Notes: generated by a model not told the origin, from the sequence alone. A stretch of 64,000 nucleotides of DNA from Oligoflexus tunisiensis (GCF_001748245.1 NZ_BDFO01000001.1:1721345-1785344); one strand, 5' to 3'; shown: positions 8,376-17,911, counted from the first letter of the stretch. Program-made: numbers and translations.

Positions 8376-10490
8376 TCAAAAGATTTGCGTGTCGGGGAAC
8401 TCAGTCGGCAGAGCTTTAAAGAGATAATCGGGCTCTCTTTGTGGCTCGGCCTGATAATATCCACTATAGGTATTCAGTACTTTTTTGACGTAATTTCGCG
8501 TCTCTGCATAAGGAATAAATTCCACAAAGGCATCGACGGGACAGTTCTGACATTCACTCAACCACTTGTTCACCACATGAGGACCCGCGTTATACGCGGC
8601 CACGGCAGGAACTTCGTGTCCATTGTAGTAATTCAAGAGGAGAGCCAGATACAGACTTCCATAAAGAAGATTGGTATCCGCAGCCTGCAGTTGATCCAGG
8701 CGGAAATCCTCATCATCGAGCAGGCGGGCCAGACGCACCGCAGTGTAAGGCATCAGCTGCATCAGACCCTGAGCGCCGGCTGTGGAAAGAGCCCGTGAAT
8801 TGAAGGCGCTTTCCGACTTGATGATGCTCAAAATCAGATAAGGGTCCATTTCGGCGACCTTGGCAATCTCATAGACATAGTTGGCAAACGGAATCGACTC
8901 ATTCCGAGCGCCACTTGCCGGTACAGTGACCGCGGACTTGAGTTCCTCGGTTTCCTGGCGATCCATCGGTTTATAGGCAGCGAGCAAGGCTTTGGGTGAA
9001 ACGGAATCGTCAGAAGCTGATGATTCGGTTCCGTCCTCGGACTCCGCCATGGCCGACTTGCTTTTTTCCGCGAGCTTGCGGCCCTGGGCCAGGGCGCTCT
9101 TGGCCAGCATTCCGTAATAACCCGGCTGAGGGCGATCCATAAAGGGCTTAAAGAGCTGCTGAGCTTCCTCGAGCTGGCCACTGCTGATGGCCGCACGTCC
9201 ACGCCAGTAGAGAGACGCATCGCGACGGAAGCCCGCCTCGTTGAAGATCTGCTCACCCTTGGTGCTCACGAAGCGACGGGCGACATCCAGATTTCCAGCA
9301 GCCAGGGAGTTCCAGAAATAATACCAGCGATAGCGGGGATGATCCCTGCGCTTCATCAGCTGCCCATAGAGCTGAGCGGCCTGGGGAAACTGCTGGGAAC
9401 TCATCAGGCTCTTGGCCTGGGATTCCTGAAAGAAAAGATCCATCGAGCGCGTGCTGGGATACCGGGTCAGGGCTGTTTGGTGATCGCCTTTTTCCGAAAG
9501 AATGTAGGCGTTCCATTGGGTCAGCTCATCCCGCAATTTCTGAGGAACATTCGCCTGGGCCAGGCCGGTCTGGGTCAAACCCAAGGCTTCATCATAGAGC
9601 TGCAGATAGGTATAGAGACGAATCTGATCGATGAGATCCAATTTCTTCGCGGGAACCTTGGAGGTGCGGCGCATGGGAGTCGATACCAGACTCAGAATGC
9701 GTTTCTGCTGCTCCGGGTCATGCGAGGAATTGCGATAGACCTTCTTCAAAAGAGAGTAGGTAAACGAATAGGCCGGCTGTTTCTTGCCATGGGCGTGCTC
9801 GATCAGGCGATCCAGGCTGGCCTTGGCCTCTTCGCTGACCGGATACTGGTCCAATAGACCTTCGAGCTGCTGAAAGTAGGCTCGGGTATCACCCTGGGCG
9901 TAATAAATGTCTGCGGCTTTGCGCAGAAAACGATCGCGGCGGACCGTGCGCGGATAGCGCGTATAGTAGCGCTTATAGATCGCGATAAAATCGGCGTTGA
10001 GCTTGAGTGCATCATTGGTATCGAGCAGCATTTCCACGAGCGACAGACGCAGCGGCTCGGGGGGATCAGCCCGCAACTGGTTTTCCAGCTCACGCTTGGT
10101 TTCAGGATCCAGCAGCGCAGCATGACGGAAACGCACCTTCATGTGATCGATTTCCGCATCGAAGCGGCTCAATTCCGGAACAGTGGGATTTCTTAATGAT
10201 TCCGCAATACCGAGGTAAGTCCGCGACAGCCGGTAGTTGCTGTCCCAGTAAAAGGCGGCAAGCATGATCGCGGCCTGCAAACGCTTGGCCGGTTCCATAT
10301 CGCCTTGCACCTGTTCTGCCAAAGCATTCAGGGCATTACGCGATTTTTCATCTTGCTGCTGCTTCAACGTGTTTAGGGCCTGTTTCAGATTTTGGTTAAA
10401 ATCCGAATCGGCATAAACAGTCGATGAGTTACCCGGAGTTGCAAGGGTAGCAGCCAGAAGCAGAATGTGGGTCAGATAACGGCGCATCAA
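8376..10490 (-). CDS. Soluble lytic murein transglycosylase, Slt70-like
   Basis: A 704-residue protein with an N-terminal signal segment (ILLLAATLATPGNSSTVYA). A long alpha-helical superhelical region (about 30-530) carries TPR-like helices, followed by a C-terminal SLT domain. The catalytic glutamate is about residue 560 in IIKSESAFN, followed by STAGAQGLMQLMPYTA, AVAAYNAGP and FVEFIPYAETRNYVKKV. This is the Slt70 layout, and the length is somewhat above the 620-645 residues usual in the family. It should cut glycan strands in the periplasm during growth, division or complex insertion. An acidic Ser/Glu-rich stretch just before the catalytic domain looks like a flexible linker. GAGGAG precedes ATG 10490. 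Confidence 0.92.
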   Translation of the reverse strand: MMRRYLTHILLLAATLATPGNSSTVYADSDFNQNLKQALNTLKQQQDEKSRNALNALAEQVQGDMEPAKRLQAAIMLAAFYWDSNYRLSRTYLGIAESLRNPTVPELSRFDAEIDHMKVRFRHAALLDPETKRELENQLRADPPEPLRLSLVEMLLDTNDALKLNADFIAIYKRYYTRYPRTVRRDRFLRKAADIYYAQGDTRAYFQQLEGLLDQYPVSEEAKASLDRLIEHAHGKKQPAYSFTYSLLKKVYRNSSHDPEQQKRILSLVSTPMRRTSKVPAKKLDLIDQIRLYTYLQLYDEALGLTQTGLAQANVPQKLRDELTQWNAYILSEKGDHQTALTRYPSTRSMDLFFQESQAKSLMSSQQFPQAAQLYGQLMKRRDHPRYRWYYFWNSLAAGNLDVARRFVSTKGEQIFNEAGFRRDASLYWRGRAAISSGQLEEAQQLFKPFMDRPQPGYYGMLAKSALAQGRKLAEKSKSAMAESEDGTESSASDDSVSPKALLAAYKPMDRQETEELKSAVTVPASGARNESIPFANYVYEIAKVAEMDPYLILSIIKSESAFNSRALSTAGAQGLMQLMPYTAVRLARLLDDEDFRLDQLQAADTNLLYGSLYLALLLNYYNGHEVPAVAAYNAGPHVVNKWLSECQNCPVDAFVEFIPYAETRNYVKKVLNTYSGYYQAEPQREPDYLFKALPTEFPDTQIF

Positions 10491-10552
10491 TTGGGACTCC
10501 TCGAGGAAGGGCTCAATAAATTATCGGAAACCTGCGAGCAGGACTTTATCCA

Positions 10553-10566
10553 GGCTTCATGAAGCC
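10553..10566. promoter_or_regulatory. 14-base perfect palindrome in a divergent intergenic region
   Basis: GGCTTCATGAAGCC is a perfect palindrome lying 63 bases before the Slt start and 150 bases before the divergent lipoprotein gene. It is a possible operator; chance occurrence is possible. Confidence 0.25.
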
Positions 10567-10594
10567 AGTCATAGCGGGGCATTAAAGGGTGACT

Positions 10595-10623
10595 TTGGAT
10601 CATCGTTTATTTTACGGTAAGAA
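10595..10623 (+). promoter_or_regulatory. Weak candidate promoter for the lipoprotein gene
   Basis: TTGGAT (10595-10600), a 17-base spacer, TAAGAA (10618-10623). It is directed at the gene starting at 10716. Confidence 0.25.
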
Positions 10624-10715
10624 TCTGACTAATGAAAATTATTCTCTTCGCGAAGGTTCAGCTTTTTTTCTTCAAGAAATCTTAGAAAATGTCGAAAAGG
10701 AAAGGATAAGATGTC

Positions 10716-11645
10716 ATGCGACTTAGGATGGGAGACTGGGCCTTGAAAAGCTTATGGCAAACATTCGTGGCTATGGCTTTGCTTTCATTGGCGTTTGGCT
10801 GTTCCCGAGAAGCAGTCAATCGGCGTGGGGAAGTGGCAGCTGGGCTCAGCGTGCCGGTTGGACCCGTGACCAGTGATGGCGATGTGCAAACGGAACCAAG
10901 CACCACAACGACCACTCTCGACTTTGTTGGTCCCACCCTGGTGGAAGCGCGGAACAACGAAGCATTGACCCCCGAATTCAAAACCAATCTCGTGCTCGTG
11001 AACAAGGTTTCAGCCAATGAAATCGTGCTCTTTGGCAAGGATGGAAAATCCTGGCTGTATAATCCAGCTGCGGATACCCCACCCACTCAGATGGATCCCG
11101 CCATCGTTCAGCCGGATGGTTTCGGCCTTTATACGCTGCCTGAGGGCAAGTTCTGGCTGGTGGGACCCAACACCCTGGGACGTCGCAAGGCAGGCGAAGG
11201 GGCCGGTGGTGCCGTCCCTGTGGAAAATTTCAATACCCAGACGATCAAAGGTGACTGGACCAAAGTCAAAGTGCTTTATGCAGCTGCTGATACCATCATC
11301 CTGCATCTGGATAGCAATATCGCCGTGCTTTCGATTCGAACAGGGACTCCATCCCTGAGCCAGTTCAGTAGCACGCTGCCCATAGCCCTGGACGGCGGCA
11401 GCATCGTGGCCGCAGGTGAAACCGAATCCAACGGTTACTGGTTTGCCAGCAAGGAAACCGTGGCGCTTCTGGAAATGGCAGGGCTCAACCTCGCCTGGGC
11501 GCGCGCCAAGGTGCCTCTGGCGGCGCATGCGGATTATTCACAGATCGCGATGCGCATTGATTCCAGTAAAAAGGAAGTCACGGGTGACGTTCTGGTCTTC
11601 CAAGGGGACAAATTCTGGTCGGTGAGCGGTGCGGCCATTCAGTAA
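10716..11645 (+). CDS. Lipoprotein of unknown function
   Basis: A 309-residue protein with an N-terminal hydrophobic segment ending LSLAFGC, a lipobox with the Cys near residue 29, followed by a charged, Thr-rich linker. The remainder is mostly beta-strand-like with repeated short Asp/Gly turns (LFGKDGKSWLYN, DGFGLYTLPEGKFWLVG, DGGSIVAAGETESNGYW). This pattern recalls a small propeller or beta-sandwich, but I cannot assign a family. AAGGAAAGG lies close before ATG 10716. It is convergent with the cytochrome gene and not part of an obvious operon. Confidence 0.7.
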   Translation: MRLRMGDWALKSLWQTFVAMALLSLAFGCSREAVNRRGEVAAGLSVPVGPVTSDGDVQTEPSTTTTTLDFVGPTLVEARNNEALTPEFKTNLVLVNKVSANEIVLFGKDGKSWLYNPAADTPPTQMDPAIVQPDGFGLYTLPEGKFWLVGPNTLGRRKAGEGAGGAVPVENFNTQTIKGDWTKVKVLYAAADTIILHLDSNIAVLSIRTGTPSLSQFSSTLPIALDGGSIVAAGETESNGYWFASKETVALLEMAGLNLAWARAKVPLAAHADYSQIAMRIDSSKKEVTGDVLVFQGDKFWSVSGAAIQ

Positions 11646-11660
11646 GGGTCGTGGAACACA

Positions 11661-11685
11661 GGGCCTTCGCTTCTCGCGAAAGCCC
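11661..11685. terminator. Hairpin between convergent genes
   Basis: GGGC and TTCGC (11661-11670) pair with GCGAA and GCCC (11676-11685) with one C/A mismatch and a TTCTC loop. No clear T-tract follows. Confidence 0.4.
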
Positions 11686-11700
11686 CACTTCACCATCTTC

Positions 11701-13368
11701 CTATAAGGTCTTGAGGAACATAATCAGATCCTTTTTTTGAGCATCTGAATACATCTCCTGTCCGTCCTTCAAGAATATCCCTTCATCATGACCTTTATTG
11801 CTGAGCCCTGCAATGCTGCTGTTATAGCGCCGCCTTGGATTTTTTTTCCATTCCGCTGGCACCCGGTTTCCCTGAGGATAGCCGTTGCAGACCGCATCAA
11901 AGTCACGATCCTTATCACGGGCCTCCCCTGCATAATAGAAAGCGGGCCGCTTGCTGCCGGCGGTGAGAACAGCGCAAAGACTGGGCGCGGCATTGTTGTG
12001 AAAGTAAGGCCAGCGGGCCCAGATGCCTTCCAGTGGTGGTGGCACATAACCCTTCTGCACAGTGATGCGTATGCCCTTGCGCTGCGAGATCGCCAGATCA
12101 TTGAGTTGCAGGAGGGACTGCATCGAAGCGGCCCGCTGCGGATCCGTTCCGACATCGACCACAGGGGTCTGGGAGAAGTAGCGAACCCTGACTGTGGCCA
12201 GCAGGTCCTCGGGACTCAGCTGCGCGGCATCGGCCTGATCCCAGGCTTTTTCATAGCTCCCATGACAGCGCACGCAGTTGCCGTTGAATAGTTTTTGACC
12301 GCGTTTGGCGGCTTCAAGATCGATGGAGGCGGCTGGAAAAAAATCGGTGTAACGCGGCGCGCGGGTGGCAAAAACGGCGGCGGTCAGCTCATCGATTTCC
12401 TGTTCATGCCCATCCAGCCATTCTTCCAGGACCTGCAGGTCCGTGCCCCGACCGATTTCATTCCAAAGGATGTTGGTGTAAATGGGATTGCCGGAAACCA
12501 CGGAACCATCGAGCAGCCAGCGGTTTTTGTATTTCACGTTCCACCAGGGAGCCGGCTTGCTATCGGAAACGATGTCGCGGATGGGGTCCGGTCGCGGAAA
12601 GGTTTCAAACCAACCCGAAGGCGTGGCATAGGAATCCTTGCTGCGGCGGGACAGGGAAAGGGCCACGTGGGCCAGTGACGTATCCAGTCCATCCTTCATC
12701 GGCATGCGGGCATCCACACGCGCCAAGGATTTTTTCGCATCCTGCAGCATGCGACGGGTCGCATCGCTCAGGCCGAAGGTGAGGCTCGCGAGATGCGGCT
12801 CGACCAAAGCGATTCCGGTCCTGCCGGTGATAAAAAATTCATTGGCCCGGGGAAAACGATTGGTCAGACCAGGAACGGGCACACCAAAAAGTTCTGACAT
12901 GTGGCAGGCGGCGCAGCTGAAACTCACGCCAGGTCCGTTGGCTGTGGCGATGATCGACGTGCCGAGGCGGTGGGAAATGCCATTGTTTTGCACGGGTATC
13001 TGATAAAGGTTATGAGCGGGGTCCGGTTCGGGGACGAGTCCCACCAGCGCTTCAAAATCGTCGAACGTGTGCAGTCCGGAGAGGCCCTTGAATATTTTTT
13101 GCAGAAATTTTCGCAGGGGCGTCTCGTAGGTATCGATCAGAAGATCCTGCAGAAGCTCCAGTGGGACCGTGACTCCCGTAACCTCCACCGGATAATCCAG
13201 AGCGTGAATCCAACCGGCCTGCACATATCGGGCCTCATCTTCCGCGGGCAGCTGCAGAATATTACCGCGACCTTCACTGGGTATGCTCGCCTCTTGCGAC
13301 CAGTCGGTGGCCCCGAGTTGGGATGTCAGTGCGAGCCAGCCACAGCCAATCCAAAAGCCAATACGCAT
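11701..13368 (-). CDS. Exported two-haem cytochrome c, peroxidase/RoxA-like
   Basis: A 555-residue protein with a signal peptide (MRIGFWIGCGWLALTSQLGA). It has two CxxCH haem attachment sites: CAACH around residue 162 and CVRCH around residue 370. Near the C-terminus GIWARWPYFHNNAAPSL matches the conserved GIW-APYLHNGSVP segment of di-haem peroxidase-related and rubber-oxygenase (RoxA) proteins. It should be periplasmic or secreted and act in electron transfer or an oxygenase/peroxidase reaction; the substrate cannot be told. I chose ATG 13368 over an upstream start because AAGGGGG lies five bases before it and the signal peptide then begins correctly. It is encoded alone. Confidence 0.8.
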   Translation of the reverse strand: MRIGFWIGCGWLALTSQLGATDWSQEASIPSEGRGNILQLPAEDEARYVQAGWIHALDYPVEVTGVTVPLELLQDLLIDTYETPLRKFLQKIFKGLSGLHTFDDFEALVGLVPEPDPAHNLYQIPVQNNGISHRLGTSIIATANGPGVSFSCAACHMSELFGVPVPGLTNRFPRANEFFITGRTGIALVEPHLASLTFGLSDATRRMLQDAKKSLARVDARMPMKDGLDTSLAHVALSLSRRSKDSYATPSGWFETFPRPDPIRDIVSDSKPAPWWNVKYKNRWLLDGSVVSGNPIYTNILWNEIGRGTDLQVLEEWLDGHEQEIDELTAAVFATRAPRYTDFFPAASIDLEAAKRGQKLFNGNCVRCHGSYEKAWDQADAAQLSPEDLLATVRVRYFSQTPVVDVGTDPQRAASMQSLLQLNDLAISQRKGIRITVQKGYVPPPLEGIWARWPYFHNNAAPSLCAVLTAGSKRPAFYYAGEARDKDRDFDAVCNGYPQGNRVPAEWKKNPRRRYNSSIAGLSNKGHDEGIFLKDGQEMYSDAQKKDLIMFLKTL

Positions 13369-13495
13369 AAGGACCCCCTTGTCATGCGTCATTATCTTTT
13401 CGATCCTTGATATCTGCAGATGATGTAGCTGAAGCGCGAGACCTATGTCAGTCAGCTTTTTTTATCGCGACTTAATGACTGTGGCCAAAAACAGC

Positions 13496-13513
13496 CGGAG
13501 TGGTTACACTCCG
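13496..13513. promoter_or_regulatory. Inverted repeat upstream of tldD
   Basis: CGGAGTG (13496-13502) and CACTCCG (13507-13513) form a perfect 7-base inverted repeat with loop GTTA, about 55 bases before the tldD start. It may be an operator or leader hairpin. Confidence 0.3.
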
Positions 13514-13568
13514 TTAAGAAGAGTGCTCAGTCTTGATGTGCCCTCTCACGATGGAGTAAAGCCAAACC

Positions 13569-14951
13569 ATGTTAGACGTCCAGATAGCTCAGGAATTGAT
13601 TCAACAAGGACTTTCGTTTGGTGCTGATTTTGTCGACATTTATGTGGAACAAACGGTGCACAGCGTGATCGCGGTCAAGGATCAGAAAGTCAAAGATATT
13701 AAAACCGGAACCGACTTCGGCATTGGCATCCGTGCGCTGTTCGGTGACAAGTCCGTTTATGGTTACACCAACATCGCCGAACGCGACGAACTCTTGCGCA
13801 TTGTGGGTCTGATCTGTGGCCTCGACCAAAAGTCGGGATCCGGTCGGGCGCGGAATTTGAAAGTTCAGCGAATGGCCGATCGCCAGCCTGCCCAGCGCGG
13901 TCTGGATCGGGATGCCAGCTATGAAGAGAAGATTGCGTATCTGATGAAGGTCGATGAATTTGCCCGGAAAAATCCCAAAATCGTGCAAATGGATATCGGC
14001 AGCCTTCAGAAATGGCAAACCGTGCAGGTCTTTGATTCCGAGGGTCTCGCCATGGAGGATCAAAGACATTATACCCGTCTGCCCTTGACCGCCATCGCCG
14101 CCGATGGCAGCAAACAGGCCCGAGCCTTTCACGGTCCTGGCGGGGCGTGCGGCTGGGAATTGACTCAAGATTTGAATCCTCAGGAGATGGCGGATCTTTT
14201 GGTGAAACGGGCTCTGACCGTTCTGCACGCCGATCCCTGTCCCGCAGGAAAAATGCCTGTGATCATCGACAACGGTTTCGGCGGCGTGATTTTCCATGAA
14301 GCCTGTGGTCACCTTCTGGAAACGACTTCGGTCGAGAAAAAAGCCTCCGTCTTCCACGATAAGATGGGCGAGATGATCGCGCATGAAGCCGTGAGTGCGG
14401 TCGATGATGGAACCATCCCGGGACTTTGGGGATCCATTAACATGGATGATGAAGGCATGCCCACGCAGAAAACCCAGCTGATCAAGAATGGTCGCCTGGA
14501 GGCCTTTCTCGTGGACCGCCTGGGTCATATGAAGACCGGCCATGCCCGCACCGGTTCCGGGCGGCGGCAGTCGTACAAGCACGCCCCAGCCTCGCGCATG
14601 CGGAACACTTTTATCGAAGCGGGTCCTCACACGGTGGAAGCGATGCTGTCCACAGTGAAGGAAGGACTGTTCGCCAAGGTCATGGGTGGCGGCAGCGTGA
14701 CCCCTGGCACGGGTGATTTCAACTTTGCGGTTGAGGAAGCCTACCTTATCAAAAATGGGAAAATCGATCGGCCGGTTCGTGGCGCCACACTCATTGGTTC
14801 CGGACCTGACGTGCTGAAGAAAATTTCCATGGTGGGACAAAATCTGGAACTGTCCCCTGGCATGTGTGGATCGGTCAGCGGATCGATTCCTGTTACGGTG
14901 GGACAGCCGGCGCTGAAGGTGGATGAAATTCTGGTGGGAGGGGAAGCCTGA
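13569..14951 (+). CDS. tldD: Metalloprotease subunit TldD
   Basis: A 460-residue protein of normal TldD length. The zinc motif HEACGH begins at residue 243 within GGVIFHEACGHLLE, followed by LWGSINMDDEGMPTQ and the conserved Gly-rich C-terminal region (MCGSVSGSIPVTVGQP). TldD and TldE form a heterodimeric peptidase that degrades unfolded peptides and in some bacteria matures microcins or other RiPPs. GGAG lies about 12 bases before ATG 13569. The stop overlaps the start of the next gene by one base, so the two subunits are translationally linked. No RiPP precursor is evident next to it. Confidence 0.95.
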   Translation: MLDVQIAQELIQQGLSFGADFVDIYVEQTVHSVIAVKDQKVKDIKTGTDFGIGIRALFGDKSVYGYTNIAERDELLRIVGLICGLDQKSGSGRARNLKVQRMADRQPAQRGLDRDASYEEKIAYLMKVDEFARKNPKIVQMDIGSLQKWQTVQVFDSEGLAMEDQRHYTRLPLTAIAADGSKQARAFHGPGGACGWELTQDLNPQEMADLLVKRALTVLHADPCPAGKMPVIIDNGFGGVIFHEACGHLLETTSVEKKASVFHDKMGEMIAHEAVSAVDDGTIPGLWGSINMDDEGMPTQKTQLIKNGRLEAFLVDRLGHMKTGHARTGSGRRQSYKHAPASRMRNTFIEAGPHTVEAMLSTVKEGLFAKVMGGGSVTPGTGDFNFAVEEAYLIKNGKIDRPVRGATLIGSGPDVLKKISMVGQNLELSPGMCGSVSGSIPVTVGQPALKVDEILVGGEA

Positions 14952-16300
14952 TGGAGTGGAAACAAGGTCGCGACATCTGTTTTAAGGTGCTCGATATGGC
15001 CCGCGATCTGGGCGTGCAGCAATGCGATGTGATTCTGGAGCGCGGCAAGTCCTTTTCCATGAATGCCCAGCAGGGGCGTATCGACAAATCGAAAGTCACC
15101 AGCACGCAGGTGATCGGGATTCGCGTGCTGCAGGATCACAAGGCCGGGATTGCCGCCAGTGAGTCCCTTGAGGAGGCGGCGCTGAAACTTCTGGTCAAGC
15201 AGGCTCTGGAGACATCCCGTTATTCCAGCGCGGACCCTTATCAGGCGATTGAACAGAAGAATTCGCAGGACCTGATCGAAATTCAGCCGGCCATGAATCA
15301 GCCGGACGTGGCTTCGATGAAGGAAAAAGTGGACCTTGCGCTGCGCCTGGAAAACGAAGTGCTGAGCCAGGACAATCGGATTCGCAACGCGCCTTACAAC
15401 GGCTATGCCGATGGGGAAGGGGAGCATTTCTATGCGAACCATCTCGGAACGTTCTGCTATCAGAAGGAACGCAGCTTTTCCTGTTATACCTCCGCTCTGG
15501 CGAGCGAAGGCAGCACGCAGGCCATGTATTCGGGTTCGAGCGTCAGCCGGACCTTTGCCGGCCTCGATCCGGTCTACTGCGTGAAGCAGAGCGCGGAAAC
15601 CGCCCTGCATCTGCTCGAAGCCCGAGCTGTGCCGACCGGACGTTACGATGTGATCTTTGATATCGATGAATGGCAGAGTCTGATGGGGGCCTTCCTCGGG
15701 GCATTTTCCGCCAAGGCTGCCATGGAAGGCACAGCCTACTATCGGGAAAAGCTGGGGCAGAGCATCGCCTCCACCGACATCACGATTCGCGACTGTCCGC
15801 AGTATGCCGATGGTTTTTCGTACAGCGGCTTTGATGATGAAGGCGTCATCCGCAAGGATATGGTGCTGGTGGACAAGGGCGTGATGAAAAGCATGTTCCA
15901 TAACAGTGCCACGGCCCGTTATTTCAAAGTGCCGAACACCGGCCACGCGGCCCGCGGGCCACGGGGTTCGCTTGGCACGAGCAGCACGCAGCTGGTGTTT
16001 GACGCCGGCCGCACACCGACCAAGGACCTTTATGCGGGCACTGTGCTCAAGGTGATTTCGCTGAAAGGTCTGCACTCGGGAACGAATGCGATCTCGGGTT
16101 ACTTCTCGCTGGCCGTGGAAGGTCTTTTGATGCGAGGCGGCCAGACCGAGCAGTATGTGAAGGATGTGACCCTATCGGGGAACTTCTACGAGATCCTGCA
16201 GCAGATTCAGGCGGTCGGCGATCGTCTGGAGCCCAGCTCGTCGTGGAGCTTTTTCAGCCCCGAAATTCGTTTCGGTGGCCTGAGTGTCGCTGGAAGTTAA
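14951..16300 (+). CDS. tldE: Metalloprotease subunit TldE/PmbA
   Basis: A 449-residue protein homologous to TldD across its length but without the HExxxH zinc site, as expected for the non-catalytic TldE partner. Features include CDVILERGKSFSMNAQQGRIDKS near the N-terminus, GRYDVIFD, FSYSGFDDEGVIRKDMVLVDKG and the C-terminal SGTNAISGYFSLAVEGLLMRGG and LSGNFYEIL motifs. It overlaps tldD by one base and should form the tunnel of the TldDE heterodimer. The peroxiredoxin gene follows 18 bases later. Confidence 0.94.
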   Translation: MEWKQGRDICFKVLDMARDLGVQQCDVILERGKSFSMNAQQGRIDKSKVTSTQVIGIRVLQDHKAGIAASESLEEAALKLLVKQALETSRYSSADPYQAIEQKNSQDLIEIQPAMNQPDVASMKEKVDLALRLENEVLSQDNRIRNAPYNGYADGEGEHFYANHLGTFCYQKERSFSCYTSALASEGSTQAMYSGSSVSRTFAGLDPVYCVKQSAETALHLLEARAVPTGRYDVIFDIDEWQSLMGAFLGAFSAKAAMEGTAYYREKLGQSIASTDITIRDCPQYADGFSYSGFDDEGVIRKDMVLVDKGVMKSMFHNSATARYFKVPNTGHAARGPRGSLGTSSTQLVFDAGRTPTKDLYAGTVLKVISLKGLHSGTNAISGYFSLAVEGLLMRGGQTEQYVKDVTLSGNFYEILQQIQAVGDRLEPSSSWSFFSPEIRFGGLSVAGS

Positions 16301-16318
16301 GCAAGGAAAGGATGTTTG

Positions 16319-16795
16319 ATGAGCAGTTTCCTGGAAGTCGGAGCCAAAGCCCCTGCCTTTTCGCTTTTGAATCAGGATGGGGAAACGATCAGCCTGAAGG
16401 ATTTCAAAGGCGAAAAGATTGTGGTGCTGTACTTTTATCCCAAAGCCATGACCCCGGGTTGCACGACTCAGGCCTGCGGGATTCGGGATAGCAAGCGCAA
16501 ATATACCAGCAAAGGGATAGTGGTTCTAGGCGTGAGCCCGGATACACCGGACAAGCTGGACAAATTTCGCGTCAAGGAAAAGCTCAATTTCGATCTGCTC
16601 TCCGATCCTGATCATGCCCTGGCCGACGCCTATGGCGCCTGGGGCAAGAAAAAGAACTACGGGAAGGAATACATGGGCGTGATCCGCTCCACCTTTATCA
16701 TTGGCAAGGACGGGAAGATCCTGCACGTGATGCCGAAGGTGAATACCAAGACGCATCATGAGGATGTGTTGGAGTGGATCCAGGAAAATGCCTGA
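16319..16795 (+). CDS. bcp: Thiol peroxidase Bcp (peroxiredoxin)
   Basis: A 158-residue peroxiredoxin. FYPKAMTPGCTTQACGIRD places the peroxidatic Cys at 48 and a resolving Cys at 53, the Bcp/PrxQ intramolecular disulfide arrangement. It should reduce H2O2 and organic peroxides with thioredoxin. The start is ATG 16319, with AAGGAAAGG eight bases upstream; the TTG just before it is less likely. Placement directly behind tldD-tldE suggests a shared transcript. A GC-rich hairpin follows at 16801. Confidence 0.95.
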   Translation: MSSFLEVGAKAPAFSLLNQDGETISLKDFKGEKIVVLYFYPKAMTPGCTTQACGIRDSKRKYTSKGIVVLGVSPDTPDKLDKFRVKEKLNFDLLSDPDHALADAYGAWGKKKNYGKEYMGVIRSTFIIGKDGKILHVMPKVNTKTHHEDVLEWIQENA

Positions 16796-16800
16796 ACCCG

Positions 16801-16820
16801 GCCCGCGTCCCCACGCGGGC
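16801..16820 (+). terminator. GC-rich hairpin after bcp
   Basis: GCCCGCGT pairs with ACGCGGGC around a CCCC loop, six bases after the bcp stop. There is no T-tract, so it may terminate weakly or stabilise the mRNA end. Confidence 0.45.
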
Positions 16821-16954
16821 TTCCGGTCCAAAAAATCGGCTCAGAGGGCTCAAAACTCCTAATAATTATCAAGGCATGGACGCATCAATCCGCTTTCCTT
16901 GTCTGGTTTCCAAAATGCGCCGATCAGATAGTAACGCAATAAAGGAAATCAAGC

Positions 16955-17911
16955 ATGGGTCCCTTCAGGCTAAAACCGCTTGTCTGTTTTCCATTGGCCG
17001 TCGGCCTTCTGATCGCTGGCTGTGATTCCAGAGACCTGGCGCGGCTCGATACCTCGTCTCGTGGCCAGGACGCAGCCCGAAGTTCACAAGAAATTGAAAC
17101 GAAAGAGATTACTGCCGAGGCTTATGAAAATGAAGGGGTGGTGCCACCGGAGAACATTGCAGGCGCTTATCTTGTTCAGTGTGATACCTTTGATTCTGCC
17201 CTGACGACAGTTTCTGTCACACGCATTCTCTGCTCGCTGCAGGATAAGGCAGGCAGGAAAGCGACAGGGATTTCCATCGCCTGGTCCATGGAACCCAACC
17301 CGGGACCTGAAAATCTATTGGGGCAGGAACTCCTGCCAGCCACAAGCAGCTGGCACGTTGAGTTTCTTGTGCGAGCCGATTATTTTCAGCAGAATGCTGT
17401 CGAAGTGGTGGCCGCTGTCGACACACAGGCTGAAACCATTCGTCTCGGCAAGGATAAGTTCAAATCCGGCGCGGGAGCGTCCTTATTCCTGATCGATCGA
17501 ACCACGGAACTGAATCATCAAGCGGTGGCAGCCGCGACCCTGGGGAGTTTTGACCCCTGGAGTAAAATCTATCAGGATCCCGTCACACTCCTCTTTGTCA
17601 GCAATCCCCTGCATGGTGATATACCCTTCATCAATGCGGAAAATCTATGTGCTCAGCTCGATGGCTTGAGCCCATGGCAGGGCCCATGGCGCCTCCCGAG
17701 CCGGCAGGAGCTCACCCGCCTGCATCGCCTGCGAGCCGATCTTGTGACAGGTTTTAACGACTGGTTTTGGTCGGGGGAAACTGTGCCTGAAGATTCAACT
17801 CAGGCTTTTTATGAAATACTCAGTGATGGGCAAATTTCGACGACAGTAAAAACCAACGGTGCGATGGCCGCCTTTTGCGTGGCCGATCAGCTTCAGGCAC
17901 CCGGCGGCTGA
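16955..17911 (+). CDS. Lipoprotein with DUF1566/Lcl-like C-terminal domain
   Basis: A 318-residue protein whose signal segment ends LLIAGC, a good lipobox. A low-complexity linker precedes a beta-rich middle. The C-terminal 110 residues contain AENLCAQLDG, WRLPSRQELTRLHRLR and NDWFWSGETV, matching the W-RLP-x-x-EL and FWSS patterns of DUF1566/Lcl domains found in exported adhesin-like proteins. The molecular function is unknown; a surface or periplasmic role is likely. AAAGGAAATC lies upstream of ATG 16955. It is convergent with the Cys-rich exported protein gene that follows. Confidence 0.75.
   Translation: MGPFRLKPLVCFPLAVGLLIAGCDSRDLARLDTSSRGQDAARSSQEIETKEITAEAYENEGVVPPENIAGAYLVQCDTFDSALTTVSVTRILCSLQDKAGRKATGISIAWSMEPNPGPENLLGQELLPATSSWHVEFLVRADYFQQNAVEVVAAVDTQAETIRLGKDKFKSGAGASLFLIDRTTELNHQAVAAATLGSFDPWSKIYQDPVTLLFVSNPLHGDIPFINAENLCAQLDGLSPWQGPWRLPSRQELTRLHRLRADLVTGFNDWFWSGETVPEDSTQAFYEILSDGQISTTVKTNGAMAAFCVADQLQAPGG

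Noticed and set aside
13572..14840. A 422-codon open frame antisense to tldD
   Set aside because: It lies wholly opposite tldD, which has clear catalytic motifs. Long antisense frames recur in this codon-biased DNA and this one shows no family motif or ribosome site.
13569..16300. RiPP/microcin maturation cluster around tldD-tldE
   Set aside because: No short precursor gene, transporter or modification enzyme is adjacent; the pair sits with bcp as in ordinary chromosomes.
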